Assembly (NCBI GenBank): GCA_009774625.1 | Contig: VSOB01000064.1 | Location: 1-16,882 of the forward strand | Direction of reading: 5' to 3' | DNA from: Lachnospiraceae bacterium | GTDB taxonomy: Bacteria; Bacillota; Clostridia; Lachnospirales; Lachnospiraceae | Length of the DNA: 16,882 nucleotides | Program-made: the position numbers and the translations under genes | In this document: positions 1 through 8,470 of the stretch, in pieces | How positions within the stretch are numbered: the stretch's first letter is position 1 | Layout of the letters: the number at the start of each line of letters is the position of its first letter | Notes under the pieces: generated by a model | The model's database searches: none | The model's input: the letters and a program-made list of their open reading frames with translations, nothing else | What the model was told of the DNA's origin: nothing

Positions 1-576
1 CAGAATGGCCGTTTTGCCGGTGGTGCGGATGATCGTCCCGATGTCGCCGGATACCGCCAGACGGGTCTGATAGTCCAGTGCACTGAACGGTTCATCCAGC
101 AGCAGAATGTCCGGATTCATAACAAGGGTGCGGATCAGAGCGGCGCGCTGCCGCATACCGCCGGACAGTTCACCGGGGTGTTTGTCTTTGAATTTGTACA
201 GATCATAATCATCCAGCAGTTTTTCTGCATAGGCGATTTGTTCCGGTGTGTTTTTGCGGGCGATTTCCAGCCCCAGGGTGACATTGGCTAGGATCGTGCG
301 CCATTCCAGAAGATGATCGTGCTGGAGCATATAGCCTGTTTTCGGATATTCCAGAGAACCGTCCGGATTTTGAAATGCGATGGTGCCGCTCTCCGGCTCC
401 AGCAGTCTGGCAATAATCGACAAAAGCGTGGATTTGCCGCAGCCGCTTGGTCCTACGATGGCAAGAAATTCTCCCTGTCTGACCTGGAAAGAAATATCCG
501 AAAGCGCGGGGATTTCTCCTGTCAGGCTATGATACGCATACGATATATTGTGCAGTTCCAAAATTGAAGCATTCAT
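1..576 (-). CDS. ABC transporter ATP-binding protein, SsuB/TauB-type (3' end outside window)
   Basis: The first 192 residues of an ABC ATPase are visible; the C-terminus lies beyond the left edge. It would power import by a nitrate/sulfonate/taurine- or thiamine-precursor-type permease at the inner face of the membrane. Visible motifs are Walker A GPSGCGKST (42-50), the Q-loop glutamine (85), signature LSGGMRQR (137-144), Walker B ILLLDEP (157-163) and the D-loop SALD (165-168). The H-loop is off-window. The start is the ATG at 576-574 (complement), preceded by a GGGAG Shine-Dalgarno. An ATG five bases upstream, in another frame, is followed almost at once by TGA. The gene diverges from argH, so its permease and binding protein are probably further left. 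The class is clear from the motifs and the EWR segment after the Q-loop, but the substrate cannot be read from the ATPase. Confidence 0.93.
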   Translation of the reverse strand, partial: MNASILELHNISYAYHSLTGEIPALSDISFQVRQGEFLAIVGPSGCGKSTLLSIIARLLEPESGTIAFQNPDGSLEYPKTGYMLQHDHLLEWRTILANVTLGLEIARKNTPEQIAYAEKLLDDYDLYKFKDKHPGELSGGMRQRAALIRTLVMNPDILLLDEPFSALDYQTRLAVSGDIGTIIRTTGKTAIL

Positions 577-678
577 AGCATCACTCCCAAAAGATATATC
601 ATATAGTATGAAATTTTTTGGAATTTGGTACGGAATGGGCGTAATTTGTCGCTGTGTCAGGAATTTCCGTCTCATTTC

Positions 679-707
679 TTGCAGGAGGGAAAAAAATATG
701 GTATTAT
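679..707 (+). promoter_or_regulatory. Putative sigma-70-type promoter of argH and the block behind it
   Basis: TTGCAG (679-684), a 17-base spacer and TATTAT (702-707) lie 33 bases before the argH start. This is the only good hexamer pair I see in the 164-base divergent gap. On the other strand the region upstream of the ABC ATPase is AT-rich (around 590-625), but no hexamer pair with good spacing stands out. No ArgR box or T-box is convincing. Confidence 0.5.
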
Positions 708-740
708 CAGATTCAGATTTAACAGGTAAGGAGGAACGTT

Positions 741-2165
741 ATGGCGCAGCTTTGGGGCGGACGCTTTACGGGCGAAACGGATGCACTTGTATATCAGTTC
801 AATGCATCTATATCATTTGATCAGAGATTTCTGGAAGAGGACATAGAGGGCAGCATGGTGCATGTGGAGATGCTGGCCAGACAGAATATAATAACACAGA
901 AAGAGGCAGAGTCCATTCGGACAGGTCTGGTATCTGTCTGTGAGGATGTGAAAAGCGGCAAACTTGCCATTACAGACGCTTATGAGGACATACATAGTTT
1001 TGTGGAAGCCAATCTGACCGGACGGATCGGAGAGGCAGGGAAAAAACTGCATACCGGCAGGAGCAGGAATGACCAGGTGGCGCTGGATATGAAGCTGTAT
1101 ACGAGAAAAGAGGTTCTGGTAACCCACACACTGCTGACAGAACTTTTGCGTACGCTGCTATCCATGATGGAAGAACATCTGGATACTTATATGCCGGGCT
1201 TTACCCATCTGCAGAAGGCACAGCCGCTTACATTGGCCCATCATCTGGGGGCCTATTTTGAGATGCTGAAACGGGATGTACAGCGTATGGAGGATATTTA
1301 CCGGCGAATGAATTACTGTCCGCTGGGCAGCGGGGCGCTGGCAGGCACCACTTATCCGCTGGACAGAGAGTATACAGCCCGGCGGCTTGGCTTTGCAGGT
1401 CCTACGCTGAACAGTATGGACGGAGTTTCGGACAGAGATTATCTGATCGAATATCTTTCGGCGACAGCGACGATTATGATGCATCTGAGCCGTTTTAGTG
1501 AAGAGATTATTATTTGGAACAGCAATGAATATGGATTTGTGGAAATTGACGACGGTTTTTCCACAGGCAGCAGTATTATGCCTCAGAAGAAAAACCCGGA
1601 TATAGCGGAGCTGGTGCGGGGTAAGACCGGAAGAGTTTACGGAGCGCTGATGTCGCTTTTGACCACTATGAAGGGGCTGCCGCTTGCGTATAATAAAGAT
1701 ATGCAGGAGGATAAGGAGCTGACCTTTGATGCGATGGATACAGTGAAGGGATGTCTGACGCTGTTTACCGGTATGCTGAGGACGATGCGGTTTCATAAAG
1801 AGGCAATGGCCCAAAGTGCTATGAACGGGTTTACCAATGCAACGGATGCTGCAGATTATCTGGTGACTAAGGGGGTGCCTTTCCGGGATGCCCATAGTGT
1901 GATCGGCAGGCTGGTGCTCTACTGCATCGAAAAGGATACATCGATTGATGCGCTTTCTCTGGAAGAACTGCAGGCAATCAGCCCGGTATTTGAGGCGGAT
2001 GTGTTTGATGCGGTCAGCCTGAGAACGTGTGTGGAAAAGCGTCTGACCGTCGGCGCACCGGGCAGAAAGGCGATGGAAGAAGTGATCAGGGCGGAAAAGG
2101 CTTTTCTGGAAGAAGCGGATGCATGGAGCAGAGAGAAGCACGGAACAGAAAACTGTCAGACATAA
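741..2165 (+). CDS. argH: Argininosuccinate lyase
   Basis: Cytoplasmic enzyme that splits argininosuccinate into arginine and fumarate, the last step of arginine synthesis. The 474 residues are full length for the fumarase/aspartase superfamily member. The N-terminus MAQLWGGRF is typical. HTGRSRNDQ (104-112), THLQKAQP (155-162) and the mobile catalytic loop GSSIMPQKKNPD (276-287) are all intact. The ATG at 741 follows AAGGAGG at good spacing. An alternative reading frame starting near 548 covers only the leader and the first bases of argH and is not supported. argG is not adjacent; instead asd follows after 39 bases. No ArgR operator is obvious, so arginine control cannot be shown from the sequence. 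It appears to be the first gene of a long co-directional block. Confidence 0.98.
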   Translation: MAQLWGGRFTGETDALVYQFNASISFDQRFLEEDIEGSMVHVEMLARQNIITQKEAESIRTGLVSVCEDVKSGKLAITDAYEDIHSFVEANLTGRIGEAGKKLHTGRSRNDQVALDMKLYTRKEVLVTHTLLTELLRTLLSMMEEHLDTYMPGFTHLQKAQPLTLAHHLGAYFEMLKRDVQRMEDIYRRMNYCPLGSGALAGTTYPLDREYTARRLGFAGPTLNSMDGVSDRDYLIEYLSATATIMMHLSRFSEEIIIWNSNEYGFVEIDDGFSTGSSIMPQKKNPDIAELVRGKTGRVYGALMSLLTTMKGLPLAYNKDMQEDKELTFDAMDTVKGCLTLFTGMLRTMRFHKEAMAQSAMNGFTNATDAADYLVTKGVPFRDAHSVIGRLVLYCIEKDTSIDALSLEELQAISPVFEADVFDAVSLRTCVEKRLTVGAPGRKAMEEVIRAEKAFLEEADAWSREKHGTENCQT

Positions 2166-2204
2166 AATTAAGATCAGATAAACGGATATGAGGAGAATGA
2201 AAAA

Positions 2205-3296
2205 ATGAGCGAAAAATTAAGAGCAGGCATTTTAGGCGGAACAGGTATGGTAGGACAGAGATTTATTTCCCTTCTGGAAAATCATCCCTGGTTTGAGGTG
2301 ACAGTGATTGCGGCAAGTCCCCGTTCTGCGGGCAAGACGTATGAGGAGGCGGTGGGAGACCGCTGGAAGATGGATACCCCTATGCCGGAAGCGGTAAAGA
2401 ATATCACTGTGATGAATGTAAATGAAGTGGAGAAGGTAGCGTCACAGGTGGACTTTGTGTTCAGCGCGGTGGATATGACAAAGGATGAGATCCGGAAGAT
2501 TGAAGAGGCATATGCCAAGACAGAAACGCCGGTTGTTTCCAATAACAGTGCACATCGCTGGACAGAGGATGTGCCGATGATGATACCGGAAGTCAATCCG
2601 GAGCATATGGAAGTGATCCGTTTCCAGAGGGAAAGACTGGGAACGAAAAAAGGTTTTATTGCAGTAAAGCCCAACTGCTCGATTCAGAGCTATGCGCCTG
2701 CGCTGGCAGCATGGAAAGAATATGAGCCTTATGAGGTAGTGGCTACTACCTATCAGGCCATTTCCGGCGCAGGCAAGACATTCAGGGACTGGCCGGAGAT
2801 GGAGGGCAATATCATACCCTACATCGGCGGTGAAGAGGAAAAGTCGGAGAAGGAACCTCTGCGTGTGCTGGGTGCAGTGGTGGACGGCGTGATCAAACCG
2901 GCCGACAGCCCGGTGATCACCTGTCAGTGTATCCGTGTTCCGGTCCTGAACGGCCATACGGCAGCCGTATTTATCAAATTCAGAAAAAATCCTACGAAGG
3001 AACAACTGGTGCAGAAGCTGACCCAGTACAAAGGACTGCCCCAGGAGCTGGAGCTTCCCAGTGCACCGAAGCAGTTTATACAATATATGGAAGAAGATAA
3101 CAGGCCACAGGTGACACAGGATGTGGACTTTGAGAACGGTATGGGAATTTCTATCGGACGCCTTCGGGAGGATACGGTTTATGACTGGAAGTTTGTGGGA
3201 CTTTCTCACAATACGGTACGGGGTGCGGCAGGCGGCGCTGTGCTGTGTGCGGAGCTTTTGAAGGCGAAAGGATATATCACCAAAAAGCAGGATTGA
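2205..3296 (+). CDS. asd: Aspartate-semialdehyde dehydrogenase, archaeal/fungal type
   Basis: NADPH-dependent reduction of aspartyl phosphate to aspartate semialdehyde, the branch point to lysine/diaminopimelate, threonine and methionine. The 363 residues carry an N-terminal Rossmann motif GILGGTGMVGQRF (8-20), the AASPRSAGK segment (36-44), the nucleophilic cysteine in KPNCSIQS (C158) and the active-site histidine in LNGHTAAV (H251). The RSAGK segment and overall layout fit the archaeal/fungal-type subfamily found in many Clostridia rather than the E. coli type. AGGAG lies nine bases before the ATG. It follows argH by 39 bases and precedes the GGDEF-EAL gene by 24, so co-transcription is likely. 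No lysine riboswitch fits in the short gap upstream. Confidence 0.97.
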   Translation: MSEKLRAGILGGTGMVGQRFISLLENHPWFEVTVIAASPRSAGKTYEEAVGDRWKMDTPMPEAVKNITVMNVNEVEKVASQVDFVFSAVDMTKDEIRKIEEAYAKTETPVVSNNSAHRWTEDVPMMIPEVNPEHMEVIRFQRERLGTKKGFIAVKPNCSIQSYAPALAAWKEYEPYEVVATTYQAISGAGKTFRDWPEMEGNIIPYIGGEEEKSEKEPLRVLGAVVDGVIKPADSPVITCQCIRVPVLNGHTAAVFIKFRKNPTKEQLVQKLTQYKGLPQELELPSAPKQFIQYMEEDNRPQVTQDVDFENGMGISIGRLREDTVYDWKFVGLSHNTVRGAAGGAVLCAELLKAKGYITKKQD

Positions 3297-3320
3297 CAAC
3301 ATGCGGGAGGATGGAGATCC

Positions 3321-5060
3321 GTGGATGAATTCCAATACCAGATAGATCTGCTGAAAGCGCTGAATCAGAAACTGAACGGGGAATGCAGCATGTACCGTAC
3401 CCTTGTGGATACATCCGGTAATGCGTTTCTCTATTATTCCTTTGCGGAGGACACCTGCCTGATGATGGGTGACTGGGACAGATTTTTTGAGATACAGGTG
3501 CGCAACCGGGATGATCTGAATCAGCTTTTTTCGCAGGTCAGAGAAGAGGATGTGGAGCCTCTTCGCAGGGCTGTTTACATAGAAGAGTCGAAAGACTCTT
3601 TTTCCTCACAGGAATTTTGCAGGAAAAACAAAAAGCAGTGGGTCGAATGTGAGGTCAATCTGATCAGAGATGAGATGGGAGGGCCGAAAGAAAAACTGCT
3701 GCGTTTCAGGGATATTACCAAATTTAAAAAGCAGAATGACGATCTGGCCTATATGGCCTATTTTGATACGCTGACCGGACTTTATAACAGAAATCGATTT
3801 ATACAGGAGTTGGTGGGGTGGATTCAGAAAGCGTCTGCCGAAGAGACGACGGTCAGTGTGGCGTTTATCAATATCAATGATTTTCGTAAGATCAACGATG
3901 GAATCGGCGTGCTGGTAGGAGATGAGCTGTTGTCTCAGTTTGGCCGGTTTCTGAAAGAACTGTGTGTGGATTCTACCATGATGTGTGCCCATCTGAATGC
4001 GGACACTTATTGTATGGCTGTGTATGACCCTTACGGGAAGCGCACGATGGAGTCTGTTTACCGGCAGATTCACGAACGGCTGGAACAACCGTTTTCACTG
4101 ACTGAACATCAGGTTTTTATCACGGTCAGTGTGGGGGTGGCAGAATACCCGGAAGCAGCCGGGGAGCCGCTGGCCCTGATGGAACGGGCGGAAATCGTTA
4201 TGTTCAAGGTAAAGCATGAGGGGAAAAGCGGTATCCGGTATTTTGATGCGCCTATTATAGAAGATTTTGTACAGAGTGCGCAGATGGAGCATAGGCTGAA
4301 ACATGCGGTGCTGGAAAAGGAGTTTTTGCTGTATTATCAGCCTCAGTTTGATACAGAGACAAAGCATCTGCGGGGCGTGGAGGCTTTGGTCCGCTGGCGG
4401 GATGAAGAAGGCAGGATCATCAGTCCGGGCGAATTTATTCCGATAGCCGAAAAGAGTAGTCTGATTGTGGATATAGGGGAGTGGGTGATGGAGAGAGCCA
4501 TATCCACTCTGGCCCGCTGGAAAAAGAGATTCGGCATCAGTCTGATTATGTCCATCAATATATCTGCCATTCATTTTGCGATGGAAGAGTTTTCTCACCG
4601 GCTGATACAGCTTGTGGAAGAGTATGAAGTGGCGCCGGAAGAGATCGAGCTGGAAATTACAGAAAGTGTATTGGTAGAGGACTGTGAGGGAATCAGAAAG
4701 AAACTGGAAATATTGAGACAGTATGGGATCCAGACGGCAATTGACGACTTCGGCACGGGCTACTCGGCTTTTTCCTATTTGCGAAGTCTGCCGGTGCAGA
4801 CCATCAAGATAGATAAATCGTTTATTGATTCTATGCTAAAGGATGAAACAGGGAATATTATTGTGGAATCCATTGTGGATATGGTAAACCGGCTTGGCTA
4901 CGAAACCATTGCGGAGGGCGTGGAGCAGCAGGAGCAATTGGATTATCTCCGGGAGATCGGCTGCGAGTATATACAGGGTTATCTGATGGGTAAGCCGATG
5001 CCTCAGGAGCAGTTGGAAGAATTGTTGGAAGAACAACTGGAAAAGCAGGTTTGGGAATAG
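3321..5060 (+). CDS. PAS-GGDEF-EAL protein: degenerate GGDEF, intact EAL phosphodiesterase
   Basis: Probable cyclic-di-GMP phosphodiesterase of 579 residues with no membrane segment. Order: PAS-like sensor (about 25-135), GGDEF domain (about 145-310), EAL domain (about 320-570). The GGDEF signature reads NADTY (226-230), and the usual metal-binding aspartate is asparagine (N184), so it should not make cyclic-di-GMP; such domains often act as GTP sensors or scaffolds. The EAL site looks complete: EALVRW (354-359), N413 in SINIS, the glutamates of ELEITE (443-448), DDFGTGYS (475-482), K496, EGVE (532-535) and Q552. The start is GTG at 3321 with GGGAGG eleven bases upstream; the nearby ATG at 3311 is out of frame and soon hits a stop. 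It sits 24 bases after asd and 12 before the next gene. The PAS ligand is unknown. Confidence 0.93.
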   Translation: MDEFQYQIDLLKALNQKLNGECSMYRTLVDTSGNAFLYYSFAEDTCLMMGDWDRFFEIQVRNRDDLNQLFSQVREEDVEPLRRAVYIEESKDSFSSQEFCRKNKKQWVECEVNLIRDEMGGPKEKLLRFRDITKFKKQNDDLAYMAYFDTLTGLYNRNRFIQELVGWIQKASAEETTVSVAFININDFRKINDGIGVLVGDELLSQFGRFLKELCVDSTMMCAHLNADTYCMAVYDPYGKRTMESVYRQIHERLEQPFSLTEHQVFITVSVGVAEYPEAAGEPLALMERAEIVMFKVKHEGKSGIRYFDAPIIEDFVQSAQMEHRLKHAVLEKEFLLYYQPQFDTETKHLRGVEALVRWRDEEGRIISPGEFIPIAEKSSLIVDIGEWVMERAISTLARWKKRFGISLIMSINISAIHFAMEEFSHRLIQLVEEYEVAPEEIELEITESVLVEDCEGIRKKLEILRQYGIQTAIDDFGTGYSAFSYLRSLPVQTIKIDKSFIDSMLKDETGNIIVESIVDMVNRLGYETIAEGVEQQEQLDYLREIGCEYIQGYLMGKPMPQEQLEELLEEQLEKQVWE

Positions 5061-5072
5061 CAGGGAGCGTAT

Positions 5073-6437
5073 ATGGCAAAAAAGGAAGGGGCCGAGCTGC
5101 AGTATCTGAAACATTACTACCAGACAGCAGGCAGCCAGATGATTGTACTGTACGGACAAAAGCATACGGGTCTGACCCGGCGGACAAGAGCTTTCTGTCA
5201 GGGAAAGCCGGTGATTTTTTACAGGTCCAGACCCTGCTCTGAGCGGGAACAATTGTTCCTGTGGGGAAACGAATTACGGGAAACAGGAGCCAGGCTGGCG
5301 GAATATCCTTCCTATTCGGAATTGTTTCAGGCATTTTACTTGAAACAGACAGAAAAGAACGTTATTATAATAGAAGAGTTTCAGAATATTGTGAAGCAGA
5401 GCCGGGATTTTATGCCGTCTCTGGTTCATTTTGTGCATACCCTGGAGGATTCCTGTCAGGTTATGGTGCTGTTGTGCTCCACTGCAATCGGGTGGATAGA
5501 AAGCAGTATGGTAGGGAAAATCGGAAGCGCCGCATTGGAGATTTCCGGGTTTTTGAAGGTAAAGGAACAGAGTTTCTTTGATATGGTACGGTACTTTACA
5601 GAGAGTACGAGAACGCAGCAGGTGGAAATTTATGCCGTTTTGGGAGGGTTTCCTGAGCTGTGGGAGCATTTTGAGAAAGGATTGTCTGCAAGGGAAAACA
5701 TCTGCCGGTTTATTCTATCGAAAAATAGCTTTCTCCATGAGGAGGCTCCCGGACTGGTGGCAAGAGAGCTGCGGGAAACGGGTGTGTATGACACGATTCT
5801 GGCGGCGCTTGCCAGCGGAAAGCAAAAGCTGAATGAACTGTATCAGCATACGGGTTTTTCCCGTGCCAAGATCAGTGTGTATCTGAAAAATCTGATGGAG
5901 CTGGAAATCGTGGAAAAGGTGTTTTCCTTTGACACGGAAGGCAGGGAGCACACGAGAAAGGGCGTTTATCGGATTCGAAATCATTTTATTTCATTTTATT
6001 TCCGATATGTCTATCCGCATCTGAGCAGACTTGCGGAGATGACGCCGGAGGATTTCTATCAGGCATATATTGTTTCGGATTTCCGCTGTTTTGTATCCCA
6101 TGCCTTCGTGGGTGTGTGCCGGGAATATATGGACTATCTGAATCAGGGAAAACAGCTTCCCTTTGTATATACCAGAATGGGAGAGTGGGCCGGGAAGGCC
6201 GGAGACATTGATATTGTTGCCCAGGATGAATCGGGGCATACTATCATCGGGCTGTGCAGTTGGGAAAAACCGGTGATGCCCTATGAAGATTACGAATGGA
6301 TGCTTTTCTGCGCCAGAAAAGCCAGACTTGCGGCAGAGGAAATCTATCTGTTTGCAGCAGAGGGATTTGATCGGATGCTGATATGGGAGGCAGAGAAAAA
6401 AAAGAATCTGCATCTGATTGATTTGCTTTCATTTTGA
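5073..6437 (+). CDS. Archaeal-type ATPase/DUF234 family protein with lost catalytic motifs
   Basis: 454 residues with the layout of bacterial archaeal-ATPase/DUF234 proteins: P-loop domain (about 20-200), winged helix (about 240-300) and a C-terminal DUF234 domain related to the restriction-endonuclease fold (about 300-450). Key sites are altered. Walker A reads GQKHTGLT (28-35), with leucine 34 where lysine belongs. Walker B reads VIIIEEF (97-103). In the C-terminal domain GDIDIVA (377-383) is kept, but the usual GECKW-like strand is GLCSW (393-397), losing the acidic and lysine residues. It is therefore probably not an active ATPase or nuclease and may be a DNA-binding or partner protein. 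The ATG at 5073 follows AGGGAG by five bases. It lies 12 bases after the EAL gene, and the stop is 8 bases before topB. Family assignment is from remembered motif patterns; the role is unknown. Confidence 0.8.
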   Translation: MAKKEGAELQYLKHYYQTAGSQMIVLYGQKHTGLTRRTRAFCQGKPVIFYRSRPCSEREQLFLWGNELRETGARLAEYPSYSELFQAFYLKQTEKNVIIIEEFQNIVKQSRDFMPSLVHFVHTLEDSCQVMVLLCSTAIGWIESSMVGKIGSAALEISGFLKVKEQSFFDMVRYFTESTRTQQVEIYAVLGGFPELWEHFEKGLSARENICRFILSKNSFLHEEAPGLVARELRETGVYDTILAALASGKQKLNELYQHTGFSRAKISVYLKNLMELEIVEKVFSFDTEGREHTRKGVYRIRNHFISFYFRYVYPHLSRLAEMTPEDFYQAYIVSDFRCFVSHAFVGVCREYMDYLNQGKQLPFVYTRMGEWAGKAGDIDIVAQDESGHTIIGLCSWEKPVMPYEDYEWMLFCARKARLAAEEIYLFAAEGFDRMLIWEAEKKKNLHLIDLLSF

Positions 6438-6445
6438 GGAACTAT

Positions 6446-8464
6446 ATGGGAAAGAGTTTATTTATCACAGAGAAACCCAGTGTGGCAAGAGAATTTGCTG
6501 CGGCGCTGGGATACGATCTGGCTGGCAGGGACGGCTTTATGGAATCCAAAGAAGCCATCGTGACCTGGTGTGTAGGACATTTGGTGACGATGAGTTACCC
6601 GGAAAAGTATGATGAAAAATACAGGCGCTGGTCCTTTGAAACCCTTCCGTTTATTCCGGATGAATTTAAATATGAAGTGATTGACAATGTAAAGAAGCAG
6701 TTTGAGATTGTGAGCGGTCTTCTGAAAAGAAGTGATGTGGATATTATTTATGTATGTACAGACTCCGGACGGGAAGGAGAATATATCTACAGACTTGTGG
6801 AAAGACAGGCGGGAGTGACCGGAAAAGTAAGAAAGCGGGTCTGGATCGATTCTCAGACCGGAGAAGAGATCCGGCGCGGCATACGGGAAGCCAAAGATCT
6901 TGCCGATTATGATAATCTTTGTGAGGCGGCATATTTGCGGGCTAAGGAAGATTATCTGATGGGAATTAACTTTTCCAGGGCGCTGACTTTAAAATTTGGA
7001 AATTCGGTCAAGGAATATCTGAAGGTTGACAGGGCAGTGATTTCGGCAGGCCGTGTGATGACTTGTGTGCTTGGAATCGTGGTCAGAAGAGAGCGGGAGA
7101 TCAGAGAATTTGTGAAAACACCCTTTTACAGAGTCTTGATGAATCTGACTCTGGGCGGCAGAACGTTTGAAGGGGAGTGGCGTGCGGTGGCGGGAAGCAG
7201 ATATGCGGATTCCCCGCTGCTGTATAAAGAGAACGGGTTTCTGAAAAAAGAAACGGCGCAGGAGCTGATTTCTTTTCTGGAGCAGACACCGGCAGAGCAG
7301 CCTGTGGCAGAAAAAATAGAAAAGAAAAAAGAAACCAAAAATCCGCCGCTTCTGTACAATCTGGCCGAACTGCAGAATGACTGCGCCCGGTATTTTAAGA
7401 TCAGTCCGGATGAGACACTCAGGATCGCGCAGGAATTGTATGAGAAAAAGCTGACCACTTATCCCAGAACGGATGCCAGAGTGTTGTCCACTGCGGTGGC
7501 CAAAGAAATCAAAAAAAATATCCGGGGACTGTGCCAGTATGATAAGGCTGCTTCCTTTGCGGCGGAAGTGCTGCAAAAGGGGATGGATCAGAAGCTGATC
7601 AAATCCCGGTACGTAAATGACAAACAGATTACGGATCATTATGCCATCATTCCCACAGGACAGGGGCTGAATCATCTGAAAGGGCTGCAGGGCGTGGCGG
7701 CTTTGGTATATGAGTTGATTGTCAGACGTTTTCTCAGTATCTTTTATCCCGGTGCGGTGTACCGTAGAATATCCTTGACCCTTTTGGTCAAGGGCGAACG
7801 TTTTTTTTCCAGCTTTAAAACTCTGGAAGATGCAGGGTATCTGAAAGTAACAGCATTTTCTTTTTTGAAAAAGAAAAAGGGGGCGGAAGAGGAAGAAGAA
7901 AAAAGCGAGCCTGATCAGACGGCAGATCTTACCTTTCTGGAAGCATTGGGGCGGTTGAAAAAGGGAACCGCTCTGACTTTGCAGCAGGAAACGCCGTATT
8001 GTGTCAAAGAGGGAGAAACCACACCGCCCAAGCGGTATAATTCCGGTACATTGATTCTTACAATGGAAAATGCAGGGCAGTTTATCGAGGCAGAAGAGCT
8101 GCGGGAGCAGATTCGGGGCAGCGGGATCGGGACTTCCGCCACCAGAGCAGAGATTTTGAAAAAACTGGTTCATATCGGATATCTGGCTCTGCATAAAAAA
8201 ACACAGATCATCACTCCTACTCTGATGGGAGAGATTATATATGAAATAGTAGATTATTCCATCAGACCGCTGTTGGATCCGGCGTTGACTGCAAGCTGGG
8301 AGAAGGGGCTGACGCAGGTTGCAGACGGAACCATCACAGGAGAAGAATACATGGGAAAGCTGGATGCATTTGTTTCCAGGCGGACCAATTTTGTGAAACA
8401 GTCTGTCGGCGGACGCAGTCTGTATGGGAGGTATGATATGGCCGCAAAAAATTATGAGAGGTGA
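6446..8464 (+). CDS. topB: DNA topoisomerase III
   Basis: Type IA topoisomerase that cuts one DNA strand and passes another, resolving replication and recombination intermediates. Numbering is from the ATG at 6446 (672 residues). The Toprim domain starts with FITEKPSVAR (E9) and has TDSGREGE (105-112), where the second aspartate of DxD is glycine, as in the known TDAGREGE subgroup. SAGRVMT (200-206) matches the SxGRVQT strand. The nucleophilic tyrosine is Y339 in TTYPRTDA. GTSATRAEI near the C-terminus is also typical. No cysteine zinc-finger repeats are seen at the end. A TTG at 6434 would add four residues and overlap the previous stop; the ATG is preferred because TGAGGA sits five bases before it. 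The stop is followed after six bases by the next gene. Confidence 0.96.
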   Translation: MGKSLFITEKPSVAREFAAALGYDLAGRDGFMESKEAIVTWCVGHLVTMSYPEKYDEKYRRWSFETLPFIPDEFKYEVIDNVKKQFEIVSGLLKRSDVDIIYVCTDSGREGEYIYRLVERQAGVTGKVRKRVWIDSQTGEEIRRGIREAKDLADYDNLCEAAYLRAKEDYLMGINFSRALTLKFGNSVKEYLKVDRAVISAGRVMTCVLGIVVRREREIREFVKTPFYRVLMNLTLGGRTFEGEWRAVAGSRYADSPLLYKENGFLKKETAQELISFLEQTPAEQPVAEKIEKKKETKNPPLLYNLAELQNDCARYFKISPDETLRIAQELYEKKLTTYPRTDARVLSTAVAKEIKKNIRGLCQYDKAASFAAEVLQKGMDQKLIKSRYVNDKQITDHYAIIPTGQGLNHLKGLQGVAALVYELIVRRFLSIFYPGAVYRRISLTLLVKGERFFSSFKTLEDAGYLKVTAFSFLKKKKGAEEEEEKSEPDQTADLTFLEALGRLKKGTALTLQQETPYCVKEGETTPPKRYNSGTLILTMENAGQFIEAEELREQIRGSGIGTSATRAEILKKLVHIGYLALHKKTQIITPTLMGEIIYEIVDYSIRPLLDPALTASWEKGLTQVADGTITGEEYMGKLDAFVSRRTNFVKQSVGGRSLYGRYDMAAKNYER

Positions 8465-8470
8465 CAGGAA

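Noticed and set aside
1158..2141. A 327-codon open frame on the minus strand
   Set aside because: Antisense to argH, whose reading frame is full length with all signature motifs; no recognisable domain.
5073..6437. Active restriction-type nuclease or defence ATPase
   Set aside because: The Walker A lysine and the nuclease-like acidic and lysine residues are absent, and no toxin or partner gene of a known defence system is adjacent.
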